DNA of 64,000 nucleotides from Alteromonas genovensis (GTDB taxonomy: Bacteria > Pseudomonadota > Gammaproteobacteria > Enterobacterales > Alteromonadaceae): the NCBI RefSeq assembly GCF_010500895.1, contig NZ_JAAAWO010000002.1, forward strand, positions 62,001-126,000, written 5' to 3'. The translations under genes and the position numbers were made by a program. The stretch's first letter is position 1, and each line of letters starts with the position of its first letter. Shown piece by piece: positions 9,098 to 18,071 of the stretch. Below the pieces are notes generated by a model. That model did no database searches, was not told the DNA's origin, and saw only the letters and a list, made by a program, of their open reading frames with translations.

Positions 9098-10066
9098 ATG
9101 CAACCTACAACCCCTATTCTCCATTTTCCCAACGACTTGGCACAGGCAACCGCTTTTATCAAAGCCGGTGAGTGCGTAGCTATTAAAACCGAGACGGTAT
9201 ACGGTCTTGCTGCTGATGCATCGAACGAAGATGCGGTAAGATCCATTTTTAAAGCCAAAGCGCGGCCAGCCACAAACCCGCTTATTGTTCACATTGCCAG
9301 TATTGCTGATATGAAAAAGTGGGCACGAGATATTCCATCGAAGGCTTATTTATTGGCTGAAAAATATTGGCCAGGTCCGTTATCCCTATTACTAAAAAAG
9401 CAGCCATGGGTAAGCGATACCGTCACCGGGGGGCAAGATACTGTGGTGCTGAGAATACCAGCGAGTAATGATTTCTTATCGCTTATAAAAGCAGCGGGTG
9501 TTGGGCTTGCTGCTCCCTCTGCCAACAAATACAAGTTTATAAGCCCAACTTGCGCAGCCCACGTGCTTACGTCTTTACATGGACGAATTGCTGCTGTGGT
9601 AGATGGAGGAAGGGCGGAAGTGGGTATTGAGTCGACCATTGTTGATGTAACGGGAGAGGCGCCCTGCATATTGAGGCCTGGGCCTATCGACCGCGACAGC
9701 CTGAAGCATGACTTACAAACCGAAGTCACTTTCAAAAACAATGAAGGCCTTACTGTACCTGGCAGCGTCTTACAGCATTATCAGCCGAATACGCTTGTGA
9801 AGATGCTTTCCCAAAACGCGCTAGTGCAAAAGCGATTTACCAAAGGCGAAGGCTTAATAGCTCTTTCACCCTGCACATGGCCTTTAGAAAAAAGAAACCA
9901 CATTCAACTTTCTTCTACACCCAAGGAGTACGGACGAGATTTTTACGATGCATTGCATCAGTTGGACAAACAGGGGCTGAGTTGTATTTACATTGAAGCC
10001 TTACCTAATACCGATTCATGGTTTGCATTGAATAATCGGCTAAGCAGGGTAGTGGCTTTGGGCTAA
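9098..10066 (+). CDS. L-threonylcarbamoyladenylate synthase, Sua5 type
   Basis: This enzyme makes threonylcarbamoyl-AMP from threonine, bicarbonate and ATP, the first step of t6A37 formation in tRNAs that read ANN codons. The YrdC core covers about residues 10-200, with the nucleotide-binding KTETVYGLAADA and KARPATNPLIVHI segments, APSANKYKFISPT and VVDGG. A C-terminal extension after LRPGPI and PGSVLQHYQP corresponds to the Sua5 domain, so it is the long form (322 residues) rather than the roughly 190-residue TsaC form. It diverges from dabB. Its stop codon overlaps the convergent LysR stop by 4 bases (10063-10066). Bicarbonate is a substrate, which is a possible though unproven link to the neighbouring dabAB genes. 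Confidence 0.88.
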   Translation: MQPTTPILHFPNDLAQATAFIKAGECVAIKTETVYGLAADASNEDAVRSIFKAKARPATNPLIVHIASIADMKKWARDIPSKAYLLAEKYWPGPLSLLLKKQPWVSDTVTGGQDTVVLRIPASNDFLSLIKAAGVGLAAPSANKYKFISPTCAAHVLTSLHGRIAAVVDGGRAEVGIESTIVDVTGEAPCILRPGPIDRDSLKHDLQTEVTFKNNEGLTVPGSVLQHYQPNTLVKMLSQNALVQKRFTKGEGLIALSPCTWPLEKRNHIQLSSTPKEYGRDFYDALHQLDKQGLSCIYIEALPNTDSWFALNNRLSRVVALG

Positions 10067-10935
10067 CTTTTCGTTTGTTCAATCAGTTGCTGAACATGTG
10101 GCGAAACCCGTTTTTTCGACAGGGTAACAGCATAAAAATGCTCATAGGCGTCGGGCAGACTTTGTTGAATGTGCAAAAGGCCATTGGCAATCTCATCGCG
10201 AACTACCACTTCAGGCATAATTGAAAAGGCGCCGCTATCTCGTGCTAGCAATCGAAGCATCGCCATATCGTTGGTTTCTGCCTTTATCTTGGGTGTGTAT
10301 TGAAATTTGGCACAAGCAATACTAAACGAAGAACGAATTTCGCTGTTTTGAGAAGGAAGAACCCAAGTAGCATCGCCATAACTATTGGGGAATTTTCGGG
10401 TTCGCTGTGGTTTAGTGGGGCCAATGATCTCAATGGCTTGGCGGGAAACCAATTCGCTGTGCCATATGGCGTTTTGCTGGCCTAATTCAACATTGTGATT
10501 GGTGAGTATAATGTCGAACTTAAAGCTAGAAAGCCCATCGAGCAGATTTTCTAAGCTATCTGTTTGCAAAGAGAAAGTAGCAAACTTATCGTTTATAAGC
10601 GGAAGCGTAAAACTCTCTACAAAGTTTCGAGACAAGTTAGATAACACGCCAATTGAAACGTGCCTATGTTGAGTGGGTAGGCCCTTATTGATCAAACTCT
10701 CTAGTTCTTCGCCTTTTGAAAAAATGTCGTCGGCGTAGGCAAGTACCTGCTTACCCTCTGGCGTTAGAATAAGTGAACGACCCTTGCGGGTGAGAAGCTC
10801 TATACCTAAGTGCTGTTGAAACTGTTTAAGCTGGGCCGATATAGCCGATTGTGAAAGGTGAATTTCGTTGGCTACCTGAGTTAGATTACCTGTATTCGCG
10901 ACGCGCCAAAAATAATACAAATGATGATAATTCAT
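10063..10935 (-). CDS. LysR-family transcriptional regulator, NhaR-like
   Basis: The N-terminal winged helix-turn-helix (MNYHHLYYFWRVANTGNLTQ, then SQSAISAQLKQFQQHLG) closely resembles NhaR, the LysR activator of Na+/H+ antiporter genes in E. coli. The rest is a LysR effector-binding domain. I start it at the ATG at 10935, matching the family's N-terminus. A TTG at 10965 would add ten residues and cannot be excluded. No nhaA is adjacent, and an nhaC gene lies 28 kb away, so the true target is unknown. It could equally control nearby genes such as dabAB, but its operon position gives no support. It converges on the Sua5-type gene with overlapping stops. Confidence 0.78.
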   Translation of the reverse strand: MNYHHLYYFWRVANTGNLTQVANEIHLSQSAISAQLKQFQQHLGIELLTRKGRSLILTPEGKQVLAYADDIFSKGEELESLINKGLPTQHRHVSIGVLSNLSRNFVESFTLPLINDKFATFSLQTDSLENLLDGLSSFKFDIILTNHNVELGQQNAIWHSELVSRQAIEIIGPTKPQRTRKFPNSYGDATWVLPSQNSEIRSSFSIACAKFQYTPKIKAETNDMAMLRLLARDSGAFSIMPEVVVRDEIANGLLHIQQSLPDAYEHFYAVTLSKKRVSPHVQQLIEQTKS

Positions 10936-11270
10936 TCTCGACACGAGGTTATCTCCGTAGCTCAAATAAGCCTATGATTTAGCTTTAAATTTAGCGGTTA
11001 ACGTTGCCTATACTACCGCAAAAAATGAGACAGTGCAGTATTCTGTTGTTTCGATTCCTCGTTAACCCCCTTAAAAATATAACATAGTGCGTTTATCAAA
11101 TTGCTTAAAAAGCGCTTTGACGAAGAAGGCATCGTTATTCCATTTCCTATTGCTGCGATTAATCTTGATCAAGAACGGCAACAAGGCCAGAAATAAAAAC
11201 AGCAACAAGACCAAAGGTAAAAACAGCAATAGGAGTAAGCCAATAGCCATAGGGAATAAGGTTGTTAGTG
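10936..11270. other. Gene-free stretch between the LysR and DoxX genes
   Basis: These 335 bases hold the promoter of the LysR gene. The part at about 11170-11250 repeats ARAAACAGCAAYA-like units and can be read as an 80-residue Lys/Asn-rich frame from a GTG at 11087. That frame lacks a ribosome-binding site and overlaps the DoxX gene, so I do not call it. Confidence 0.4.
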
Positions 11271-11870
11271 TTATCTATTTCTTGTTAAAAAGTAATCGGC
11301 GCTCACGTATTTTCCGCCGCCGTAAATAAGTAGCACGAGTAACATAACAAAATAGGTGGCGGCGAATTCAATGCCATTATTTAACACTACCATGTTGCCA
11401 CTTGAAGTTAGCCAGTCGTAATTGCCGTGGGTTTGAAGAAGTGATTTGGCAGCAGCAAGCTTTTCAGGAGCGTCCATAATGCGCTCGTTTAGCAAAATAG
11501 TACCATCTGCCAGCCACGAAGAGGGATCAGAGATAGCTAGCCAGCCGTTTTTTCCATGCACGGTTACCATGGCCACCAGCATGGTTACCAGCAAAGGAAT
11601 GCTAACTAATCGAGTCAGCAAGCCAAACAAAAGAAAGATGCCGCCAACCAGTTCAGCCGCTGTAGCTAGCAGTGCAAGCACAAATGGAAAGGGTAGCCCC
11701 AAACCGTAATCTTCATTACCGAACCAATCTACTATTCCTGAAAAACTGCTGGCTTTATTCCAACCTGCCTGAATCATAACTGGCGCTAGATAAAGCCTTA
11801 TTAATAGTAATGCTATCCCATCGAAATGGTGTAAACGCTTAACAGTATTGTCGTATTTTGAAATGAGCAC
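11271..11870 (-). CDS. DoxX family membrane protein
   Basis: A 199-residue inner-membrane protein with about four hydrophobic segments. The DoxX-type core is clear: LLLIRLYLAPVMIQAGWNKA, then PFPFVLALLATAAELVGGIFLLFGLLTRL and LVTMLVAMVTVHGKNGW. DoxX-family proteins are small membrane subunits, some linked to quinone or thiol redox systems, and no specific role can be given here. The start is a GTG at 11870 preceded by AAGGA about 9 bases upstream. A hydrophilic loop of about 45 residues between the third and fourth segments is longer than in minimal family members. It stands alone, with no obvious operon partner. Confidence 0.8.
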   Translation of the reverse strand: MLISKYDNTVKRLHHFDGIALLLIRLYLAPVMIQAGWNKASSFSGIVDWFGNEDYGLGLPFPFVLALLATAAELVGGIFLLFGLLTRLVSIPLLVTMLVAMVTVHGKNGWLAISDPSSWLADGTILLNERIMDAPEKLAAAKSLLQTHGNYDWLTSSGNMVVLNNGIEFAATYFVMLLVLLIYGGGKYVSADYFLTRNR

Positions 11871-12335
11871 GGCGATAATCCTTAAATGTGAATTTTTAAA
11901 TAAGAACGCTATATGTGCAAAAAAATTTCACGTCATACACTTTCATGTTTTGTCGAAAGCTCATTTTAAAGAAGGAGAATTACCTAAAATCACGCTGCAT
12001 AAGCTGGAAGTTCTATTGCTGTGGAAATAGAGTGCTATCGCATAACGTTCTTCTCCGCTGCGTTTCAAAGTACGAAATTACACTACGGGATTCGCTTTTT
12101 AATTTCGCTACATCAACACCTTTGTTAATCTCAAAAATTTCATATTTACCGTCAATTTCTAAGCATTTGTTTACATTTTCGTTAAATTTTTCCCAATATG
12201 TCTAATTTCTTTTGCATACGTATTCAGCGCTCTTTTAGGGGCTAAACGCTAGTAAGCAAGTATCCCTTCCAATAGCATGTGTGAAAAATAAACATTTTGT
12301 TAACACAAAATGCACTTCTTTAACAAAAAGGTGAA
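11871..12335. other. AT-rich upstream region of the pullulanase operon
   Basis: A 465-base gap between divergent genes. It should contain the promoters of both the DoxX gene and the exported-protein/pullulanase operon. Only the palindrome at 12293-12312 stands out. Short frames on the plus strand at 11848-12205 lack ribosome-binding sites and family resemblance. Confidence 0.4.
12293..12312. promoter_or_regulatory. Palindrome CATTTTGT-taac-ACAAAATG, candidate operator
   Basis: Perfect 8-base arms around a 4-base centre, ending 23 bases before the first ATG of the exported-protein/pullulanase operon. Symmetry and position suggest a repressor or activator site. No regulator gene is next to it. 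Confidence 0.4.
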
Positions 12336-12992
12336 ATGATGAATTTCAGATTTATAACGGCAGTCACACTAGTTTTTATATGCGCTCAGGTTATGTGCAC
12401 ACGGGCTAATGCTAGCCTTATTTCCAATGGCGATTTTCAAACATGCAGCATCGATGGGTGGAGTTTAGACACAGACGCGTTCGGTGAACCCGCCAATACC
12501 AGTGACTTCTCGATAATAAACAACGCAGGTCAATGCTCTGCGCAAGTTAGTGTAGAGAATTCGTTGTCCGTCAACTTTAACAACTCGTTGATTACCCAAC
12601 TCGATTTATCAGATGTTGCCAATGGTGTGTCGTTAGATTTAAGTTTTGATTGGATATTTAGTGGTTTCGACTTACAAACAGATACCGAATCTGATTTGTT
12701 CTCAGTGGTGCTAAACGATGGGATTAATATCGAAACACTATTTTCCGTATTCGAAAATGGCAGCGGTACATTTACCACGCAAATTGACAATAGTTACGAT
12801 GGCTTTTTTCTTGAATTTGTATTGGAGCCTGGCTTCAATCCTGAGTCATTTGCCTCAACGTTCATCATTGATAATGTCTTCTTGACTGAAGAAGTAGATG
12901 TGCCAACGCCTCACACTTCGTTATTAATGGCAATGGGACTGGCCATTATTGGCATTCGTCGTAAGCATCAGGATAAAAGGGGAGCGTTGTAA
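12336..12992 (+). CDS. PEP-CTERM-like exported protein coupled to pullulanase
   Basis: A 218-residue secreted protein. An N-terminal signal peptide ends near TRANA. The body begins NGDFQTCSIDGW, a pattern common in secreted beta-sandwich carbohydrate-binding or DUF642-like domains. The C-terminus has VPTPHTSLLMAMGLAIIGIRRK: a short Pro motif, a transmembrane helix and a basic tail. This is the tripartite form of PEP-CTERM sorting signals recognised by exosortases. The ATG at 12336 or the next codon at 12339 could start it, and AAGGTGAA lies just upstream. Its stop overlaps the pullulanase start (TAATG at 12990-12994), so the two are translationally coupled and probably act together on starch-like glucans. 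The body is not matched to a named family with confidence. Confidence 0.72.
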   Translation: MMNFRFITAVTLVFICAQVMCTRANASLISNGDFQTCSIDGWSLDTDAFGEPANTSDFSIINNAGQCSAQVSVENSLSVNFNNSLITQLDLSDVANGVSLDLSFDWIFSGFDLQTDTESDLFSVVLNDGINIETLFSVFENGSGTFTTQIDNSYDGFFLEFVLEPGFNPESFASTFIIDNVFLTEEVDVPTPHTSLLMAMGLAIIGIRRKHQDKRGAL

Positions 12993-15900
12993 TGAACAAG
13001 TTATCAATGATGTGCCTACCTTTACTAGCCCTTACAGGCGCGCCATCGTTTGCAGATTGGCAGCAAACAGAGGCCGCTGATACAAGTTACCTTAAACGTC
13101 CTATGCTCGATCGTATTAATCGACAATACGTCACCACAGTTACGGTTGAAAATACGGGTGATTCGATATTACTAGGCCCTTTACGTGTCATGGTGAATGC
13201 TAGCAGCCATGCGTTGATGAATGCCAGTGGAGAAGAAGACGGTGTACCTTACTTAACGCTAGATACTGAGCAACTGGCACCTGGAGAACGCGCTACTGTA
13301 AACGCTAGATTGGAACTGCGTCGAGCCCGCCTTTCCTTAGACCTTTCGGTGCAGGGGTTTGTTGAAGACAGCGGGGGCACGGGTCTAACACTTGCTGAAA
13401 ATCAGATTGCTGTATTTTATGACCGCGACGATGGTCAATACGACGGATGGGGCTTACATCTTTGGAATGGCCAAGCATGTGGCAATTACGCTGAGCCTAC
13501 TACACAAAGTTCTCATTTTAGTAATTGGAATGATCCCTATCCTGCTGACGGAGTTCATCCCGATTATGGGGCGTATTACATAATGTCAGTTGAGCCTGGA
13601 GCTGACTGCTATAACTTTATTTTACATAAAGGAAATGAAAAACCGCTAAGCGACGCTGATAGTCAATTTGAACCTGAATTTGGTAACCAAGCGTTCACAT
13701 TTAATGGCTTTCCAGAGCTTTGGTATACTCCCGTAACTAGCCGTCCTCAGTTTCTAGATGGTGCAAGAGCTCACTGGATGGATAGTAATACCTTGCTTTG
13801 GCTTACTGAGCACAGCGATGCCGTAAATATATCGCTGTATCATTCGTCTGACGCGAGCCTTGATATAGAGAGCTCCGGTGTGTCGTTATTAAATACCGAT
13901 GCATTGAGTTCTGCCTCCAGCACTCCTATGTCTTTGGATGCGCCAGAGCAATTTCATTACAACAACAATCCGCACTTAAGTGAGTTTACCGGCTTCTCAA
14001 TCGATGTAAGCGAAGCGCAAGCTAAGCAGATGTTGACAGGTCAGCTTATTGCCGTAGCTGCCGATGCTGAAGGAAACATTGTTGATTCAACGCGAGTTCA
14101 AATTCCAAGAGTTTTAGACTACTTATATACACGCACTGACAATGATGCAAATGAAGCGAAGTTGGGCGTAGACTATAGTAACGATTCAGTGACCGCTTCA
14201 GTATGGGCTCCAACTGCCCAGTCGGTTACATTAAAGGTATACAACAAAGCAAAAGTGCTACAAAACACCTATCCTATGATACTTGATTCCGACACAGGTA
14301 TCTGGCGTCACAGGGGGGAAAAGGCAACGCTAGATAGACAATTTTACCGTTATGAACTGTCGGTATACCACCCACTCACACAAAACATTGAGTTAGTTGA
14401 GACAACCGACCCTTATTCAATCTCCCTTTCCACAAATGGCCGCTTTACTCAATTTGTTAACCTTGATGATGCAGACTTGAAACCAGCAGGCTGGGATACA
14501 CACGTAGTTCCAGCAGCGAAGGATCCTGAAGATATCATTATTTACGAAAGTCACATTCGCGACTTTAGTATTCTCGATGAGAGTACAAGTGCTGAACATC
14601 GCGGTAAATATATGGCATTTACCGAGCTTAATTCTGCTCCAGTTCAACACTTACAGTCGTTACAACGTGCAGGACTCACCCATTTTCACATGTTGCCGGC
14701 GAACGATATAGCAACTATTCGAGAGGATGAACAAGGTCGCGTAGATGTTACCGATACCGTAGGCAAACTGTGTAGTTTGAATGCCCAAGCGTCTGTTTGC
14801 GGGGTGGAAAATGACAACGCGATTATTTTAGATGTACTGCAAAGTTACTCACCTAACACTGCTGAAGCACAAGCATTAGTAGACTCAATGCGTGCCTTTG
14901 ATGGTTTTAATTGGGGCTACGACCCACATCATTTTGCTGCGCCAGAGGGAAGCTATGCTACCGCTCCAGACGGTGAAAGTCGAGTTTTAGAAATGCGCGC
15001 GATGAACCAAGCGCTTCATGAAATGGGTCTGCGTGTAGTGCTCGACGTGGTGTATAACCACACGGCATCATCGGGGCTTTACGATACATCGGTACTGGAT
15101 AAAGTAGTACCTGGGTACTACCAGCGCTTAAGTGAAACCACTGGCAGCATAGAGAACTCAACATGTTGTGAAAATACCGCTACTGAGCACGTCATGATGG
15201 CAAAACTAATGAACGATTCGTTAGTCAATTTTGCTAAAGAGTTTGGATTCGATTCATTCCGCTTTGATTTAATGGGGCATATACCGAAGCAAGCCATTTT
15301 AGATGCTCGTGAAGCGGTTCGCGAAGTAGACTCAGACACCTATTTTTATGGAGAAGGTTGGAATTTTGGTGAAGTGGTTAACAACCGCAGATTTGAGCAG
15401 GCGGCCCAGCTTAATATGGCTGGCTCTGAAATAGGTACCTTCTCAGACAGACAGCGAGAGGCAGTGCGAAGTGCAGCTCTATTTAACGCCGGGGGAAGCC
15501 TTCACGATCAAGATACGATAAGAATTGGCTTAGTGGGCAATGTAGGTAGTTATCAATTTGTAGCCGCAGACGGCACGTACTTGTCTACCTACGACTATAG
15601 CTGGAACGGACAGCCTGCCGGCTACAGTGACGACCCCGCTGATACCGTTAACTATATTTCTAAGCACGACAATGAGGCACTTTGGGACCAGCTTCAATAT
15701 GGTTTGCCAAGTGATATGGCACTACAAGATCGCGTTCGTATTCAAAACGTTGCGCTTTCTATTCCTTTGCTAAGCCAGGGGATCCCATTTCTCCACATGG
15801 GCTCAGAACTAATTCGTTCTAAATCAATGGACCGGAACACTTACGATGCAGGTGACTGGTTTAATAAAGTCGATTTTACCAAGACAACAAATACTTGGAA

Positions 15901-17071
15901 TATCGGCTTACCGTTAGCGCAAGATAACGAGGCGAAATGGGGAGAGATTAGCAGCGTTTCAGCGAATACTAATGCGCAGTTTGGCTCTGAAGACATTCAG
16001 CTGACTTCCTCACTGTTTAAAGAGTTTCTTAATATTCGGTCTACAAGTAAATTGTTTAGGCTAACAAGTGCAGAAGCTATTTCAGAGCGTATTCGTTTTC
16101 ACAATACAGGGCAGGGGCAAGTACAAGGATTAATTGTGATGAGTCTTGATGACGGTATAGGTCTTGCCGATCTGGACGCAAACAATGATGCAATTGTGGT
16201 GCTATTTAACGGAACACAAAGCTCACAGAGTTTCAGCATAGTCGATGCACTCGGCTTTGAGCTTCATTCCAATCAGCAGACGTCTGCCGATGAACGAGTG
16301 CAAAATGCATCGTTTAGCAACGGTACATTCAGTGTACCAGCGCTTACCACTGCAATATTTGTTAAGCCGCAAAATGGCGATCAAGGGTACGGACTGTCAG
16401 CCTTGCCACCCTATGGCGATAGGGCAGTATTTCTTCGCGGAAGTATGAACAACTGGGATATGTCTCTACCTCTTGAGTATGTGGGTAATGACAAATATCG
16501 TCTCACCGCTAATTTGTTTGAAGGCACTTACCAATTCAAACTAGCGGATGAATATTTTGATGTGGCAAACATTGGTGGTGGCTTCGCGGTAGGAGCGGGC
16601 CAGTCGTTTACACTCAGTAATGGCGGTAATAACCTTACACTGAACATTATCAAAGACGGTGACTATACCTTTGAGTTAGATGCTTCAAATGATGCCAATC
16701 CAGTGCTCAGTATTTCTAATGAAGACCCTGATGCAATACCTGCACCTTATGGCAATACGGCTATTTATTTACGCGGCATTATGGGCGATTGGGGAACGTC
16801 TCGACCAATGACATACGAAGGGGCAGGGGTTTACGCTATAAGTACTTTTGTTAGTGCTGGTACTTACGAATTTAAAGTGGCGGAAGCTAACTGGTCTAGT
16901 CCGAATTTAGGTAGCAACGGTGGTTCAATTAATGTGGGAGAATCTATATCGTTAACGCAAGGCGCTGGTAACGTGCAATTGACGGTAAGCCAATCGCAAA
17001 CATTACGCTTTGAGATAGACGCGAGCGATACCAGTTCGCCGGTTATTCTCGTGCAAGGACCGGAACAATAG
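12992..17071 (+). CDS. Pullulanase-type alpha-1,6-glucosidase, secreted, with C-terminal binding repeats
   Basis: A 1359-residue secreted debranching enzyme that cleaves alpha-1,6 bonds in pullulan, glycogen or amylopectin. After a signal peptide (ending PSFA) come a CBM41-like domain (IAVFYDRDDGQYDGWGLHLW), a CBM48-like domain (VTASVWAPTAQSVTLKVYN), and a GH13 barrel. The barrel shows YESHIRDFS, YDPHHF (about residue 642), VVLDVVYNH (about 684), the nucleophile in FRFDLMGH (about 756), the acid/base in GEGWNFG (about 786) and SKHDN (about 889). The last 240 residues hold two tandem beta-sandwich repeats that each begin with a YGxxAxxLRGxMxxWxxxxPM-type segment, probably starch-binding. No lipobox is seen, unlike Klebsiella PulA. 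A hairpin terminator follows. Confidence 0.92.
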   Translation: MNKLSMMCLPLLALTGAPSFADWQQTEAADTSYLKRPMLDRINRQYVTTVTVENTGDSILLGPLRVMVNASSHALMNASGEEDGVPYLTLDTEQLAPGERATVNARLELRRARLSLDLSVQGFVEDSGGTGLTLAENQIAVFYDRDDGQYDGWGLHLWNGQACGNYAEPTTQSSHFSNWNDPYPADGVHPDYGAYYIMSVEPGADCYNFILHKGNEKPLSDADSQFEPEFGNQAFTFNGFPELWYTPVTSRPQFLDGARAHWMDSNTLLWLTEHSDAVNISLYHSSDASLDIESSGVSLLNTDALSSASSTPMSLDAPEQFHYNNNPHLSEFTGFSIDVSEAQAKQMLTGQLIAVAADAEGNIVDSTRVQIPRVLDYLYTRTDNDANEAKLGVDYSNDSVTASVWAPTAQSVTLKVYNKAKVLQNTYPMILDSDTGIWRHRGEKATLDRQFYRYELSVYHPLTQNIELVETTDPYSISLSTNGRFTQFVNLDDADLKPAGWDTHVVPAAKDPEDIIIYESHIRDFSILDESTSAEHRGKYMAFTELNSAPVQHLQSLQRAGLTHFHMLPANDIATIREDEQGRVDVTDTVGKLCSLNAQASVCGVENDNAIILDVLQSYSPNTAEAQALVDSMRAFDGFNWGYDPHHFAAPEGSYATAPDGESRVLEMRAMNQALHEMGLRVVLDVVYNHTASSGLYDTSVLDKVVPGYYQRLSETTGSIENSTCCENTATEHVMMAKLMNDSLVNFAKEFGFDSFRFDLMGHIPKQAILDAREAVREVDSDTYFYGEGWNFGEVVNNRRFEQAAQLNMAGSEIGTFSDRQREAVRSAALFNAGGSLHDQDTIRIGLVGNVGSYQFVAADGTYLSTYDYSWNGQPAGYSDDPADTVNYISKHDNEALWDQLQYGLPSDMALQDRVRIQNVALSIPLLSQGIPFLHMGSELIRSKSMDRNTYDAGDWFNKVDFTKTTNTWNIGLPLAQDNEAKWGEISSVSANTNAQFGSEDIQLTSSLFKEFLNIRSTSKLFRLTSAEAISERIRFHNTGQGQVQGLIVMSLDDGIGLADLDANNDAIVVLFNGTQSSQSFSIVDALGFELHSNQQTSADERVQNASFSNGTFSVPALTTAIFVKPQNGDQGYGLSALPPYGDRAVFLRGSMNNWDMSLPLEYVGNDKYRLTANLFEGTYQFKLADEYFDVANIGGGFAVGAGQSFTLSNGGNNLTLNIIKDGDYTFELDASNDANPVLSISNEDPDAIPAPYGNTAIYLRGIMGDWGTSRPMTYEGAGVYAISTFVSAGTYEFKVAEANWSSPNLGSNGGSINVGESISLTQGAGNVQLTVSQSQTLRFEIDASDTSSPVILVQGPEQ

Positions 17072-17102
17072 TAGGCTATTTATAAATCTGCTAAAAATAC
17101 AT

Positions 17103-17135
17103 AATGGGGCGATAGTTATCGCCCCATTTTATTTT
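17103..17135 (+). terminator. Intrinsic terminator of the pullulanase operon
   Basis: An 11-base stem, AATGGGGCGAT with ATCGCCCCATT, closes an AGTT loop and is followed by TTTATTTT. It begins about 30 bases after the pullulanase stop. Confidence 0.9.
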
Positions 17136-17149
17136 AAAAGAGACGTATT

Positions 17150-17604
17150 TTGACAATTAGACTAAATCAATATGTGAAGAAAAGAACCGGCTTAGGGCTA
17201 GGTGCTTCAGGCTCTCTGCAAAATATGCTTTCACGCTCCTTAGGAGCCAAATCTTTCAGTCACTTTTGGCGATACTGGAATCCGATATGGAGTTACTATT
17301 TATCGCGATACGTCATGCGGCCACTATCAAGATGGTACCGCAGTGGCTAGCCATAATGATAACTTTTGCAGTAAGCGGAGCGCTTCACGACCTAGCAGTT
17401 ACCTTGCTTAAGTGGCACGTTATATTCTTTTTTACACCTTGGTTTGCAGTGATGGGGGCAGCAGTTTTAGCCACAAGCAAACTGAATCTTGAATACGCTA
17501 ACTTTCCGTGGGCCATCCGTGCATTGATCAATTCAGCGATAATAGCTGCGTGTTATTTGTTGACCACGTTGCTTGATGAAGTGTTTGTGCAGGCTTATAG
17601 CTAA
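17150..17604 (+). pseudogene. Frameshifted small MBOAT-like acyltransferase gene
   Basis: Two overlapping frames make one protein of about 150 residues. The first (from a TTG at 17150) reads SFSHFWRYWNPIWSYYLSRYVMRPLSRW and then stops at 17350. The continuation is in another frame: MVPQWLAIMITFAVSGALHDLAVTLLKW, ending at 17604. The order FWRxWN, YxxRPL, then TFxxSGxxHD matches the C-terminal half of membrane-bound O-acyltransferases, including the conserved histidine in SGALHD. Joining the frames needs one extra base near 17326-17332, so either a one-base deletion or a sequencing error is present. Full MBOAT proteins are much longer. Short relatives consisting of this part are, as I recall, present in other marine gammaproteobacteria. 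Confidence 0.65.
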
Positions 17605-17994
17605 ATTCACGTTTATTGAGTTTTGAACAGTGAGCTGTTTTATATAATGGAGCTGCGAGTAACGCGGCTAGAAAGGTATCACGTGCTAGTTCAAACGAAG
17701 CGCCTTTCGGATTAGAAGCGCATTCCGATGCTGGTAATAAAACCATTAAAAAACTAATTAATAAAACTTTAAATGTCCCACATTTATATCCCTTTATTTA
17801 GACAGCTTTTATAGAGGCACTTCTCTATATTATTGTAGTGCAGGTGTAAGAACAGTATATGGTAACAATCATAAATTCAATCACATATTGTGCAACCTTT
17901 ATCCAATATGCTCGACAAAATTCGAGAGGGATTTAGTGTTAACTTTTTGGTTGTGAATGCGTTTGAGCTTTATAGAATGTTAGGAATGAAGAAA
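17605..17994. other. Gene-free stretch between the MBOAT-like remnant and the tRNA
   Basis: These 390 bases are AT-rich. A minus-strand frame of 72 codons (17528-17746) begins with a hydrophobic stretch that could be a signal peptide, but it has no usable start with a ribosome-binding site and overlaps the acyltransferase remnant. I see nothing else. Confidence 0.4.
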
Positions 17995-18071
17995 TGGTGG
18001 CCCAACCCTGACTTGAACAGGGGACCTGCCGATTATGAGTCGGATGCTCTAACCAACTGAGCTATTGGGCC
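17995..18071 (-). tRNA. tRNA with CAT anticodon, probably tRNA-Ile2 (lysidine type)
   Basis: A complete 77-base cloverleaf on the minus strand. The acceptor GGCCCAA pairs with TTGGGCC, the D arm is GCTC/GAGC, the anticodon loop CTCATAA carries CAT, the T arm is CCCTG/CAGGG, and the CCA is encoded. CAT can mean elongator Met or Ile2, whose C34 is changed to lysidine by TilS. The CC at acceptor positions 4-5 and the CGACTCATAATCG core resemble E. coli ileX/ileY rather than metT, so Ile2 is preferred. The 27-43 pair is a T-C mismatch. Confidence 0.9.

Noticed and set aside
10063..10935. NhaR-like regulator as the dedicated regulator of dabAB
   Set aside because: It is separated from dabAB by a divergent gene and is convergent with that gene, so position gives no support; resemblance is to NhaR.
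11087..11329. Plus-strand 80-codon frame rich in Lys, Asn and Arg
   Set aside because: It starts at GTG without a ribosome-binding site, is low complexity and overlaps the well-supported DoxX gene on the other strand.
17528..17746. Minus-strand 72-codon frame with a hydrophobic, signal-like beginning
   Set aside because: No in-frame start has a ribosome-binding site, it overlaps the acyltransferase remnant and matches no family I know.
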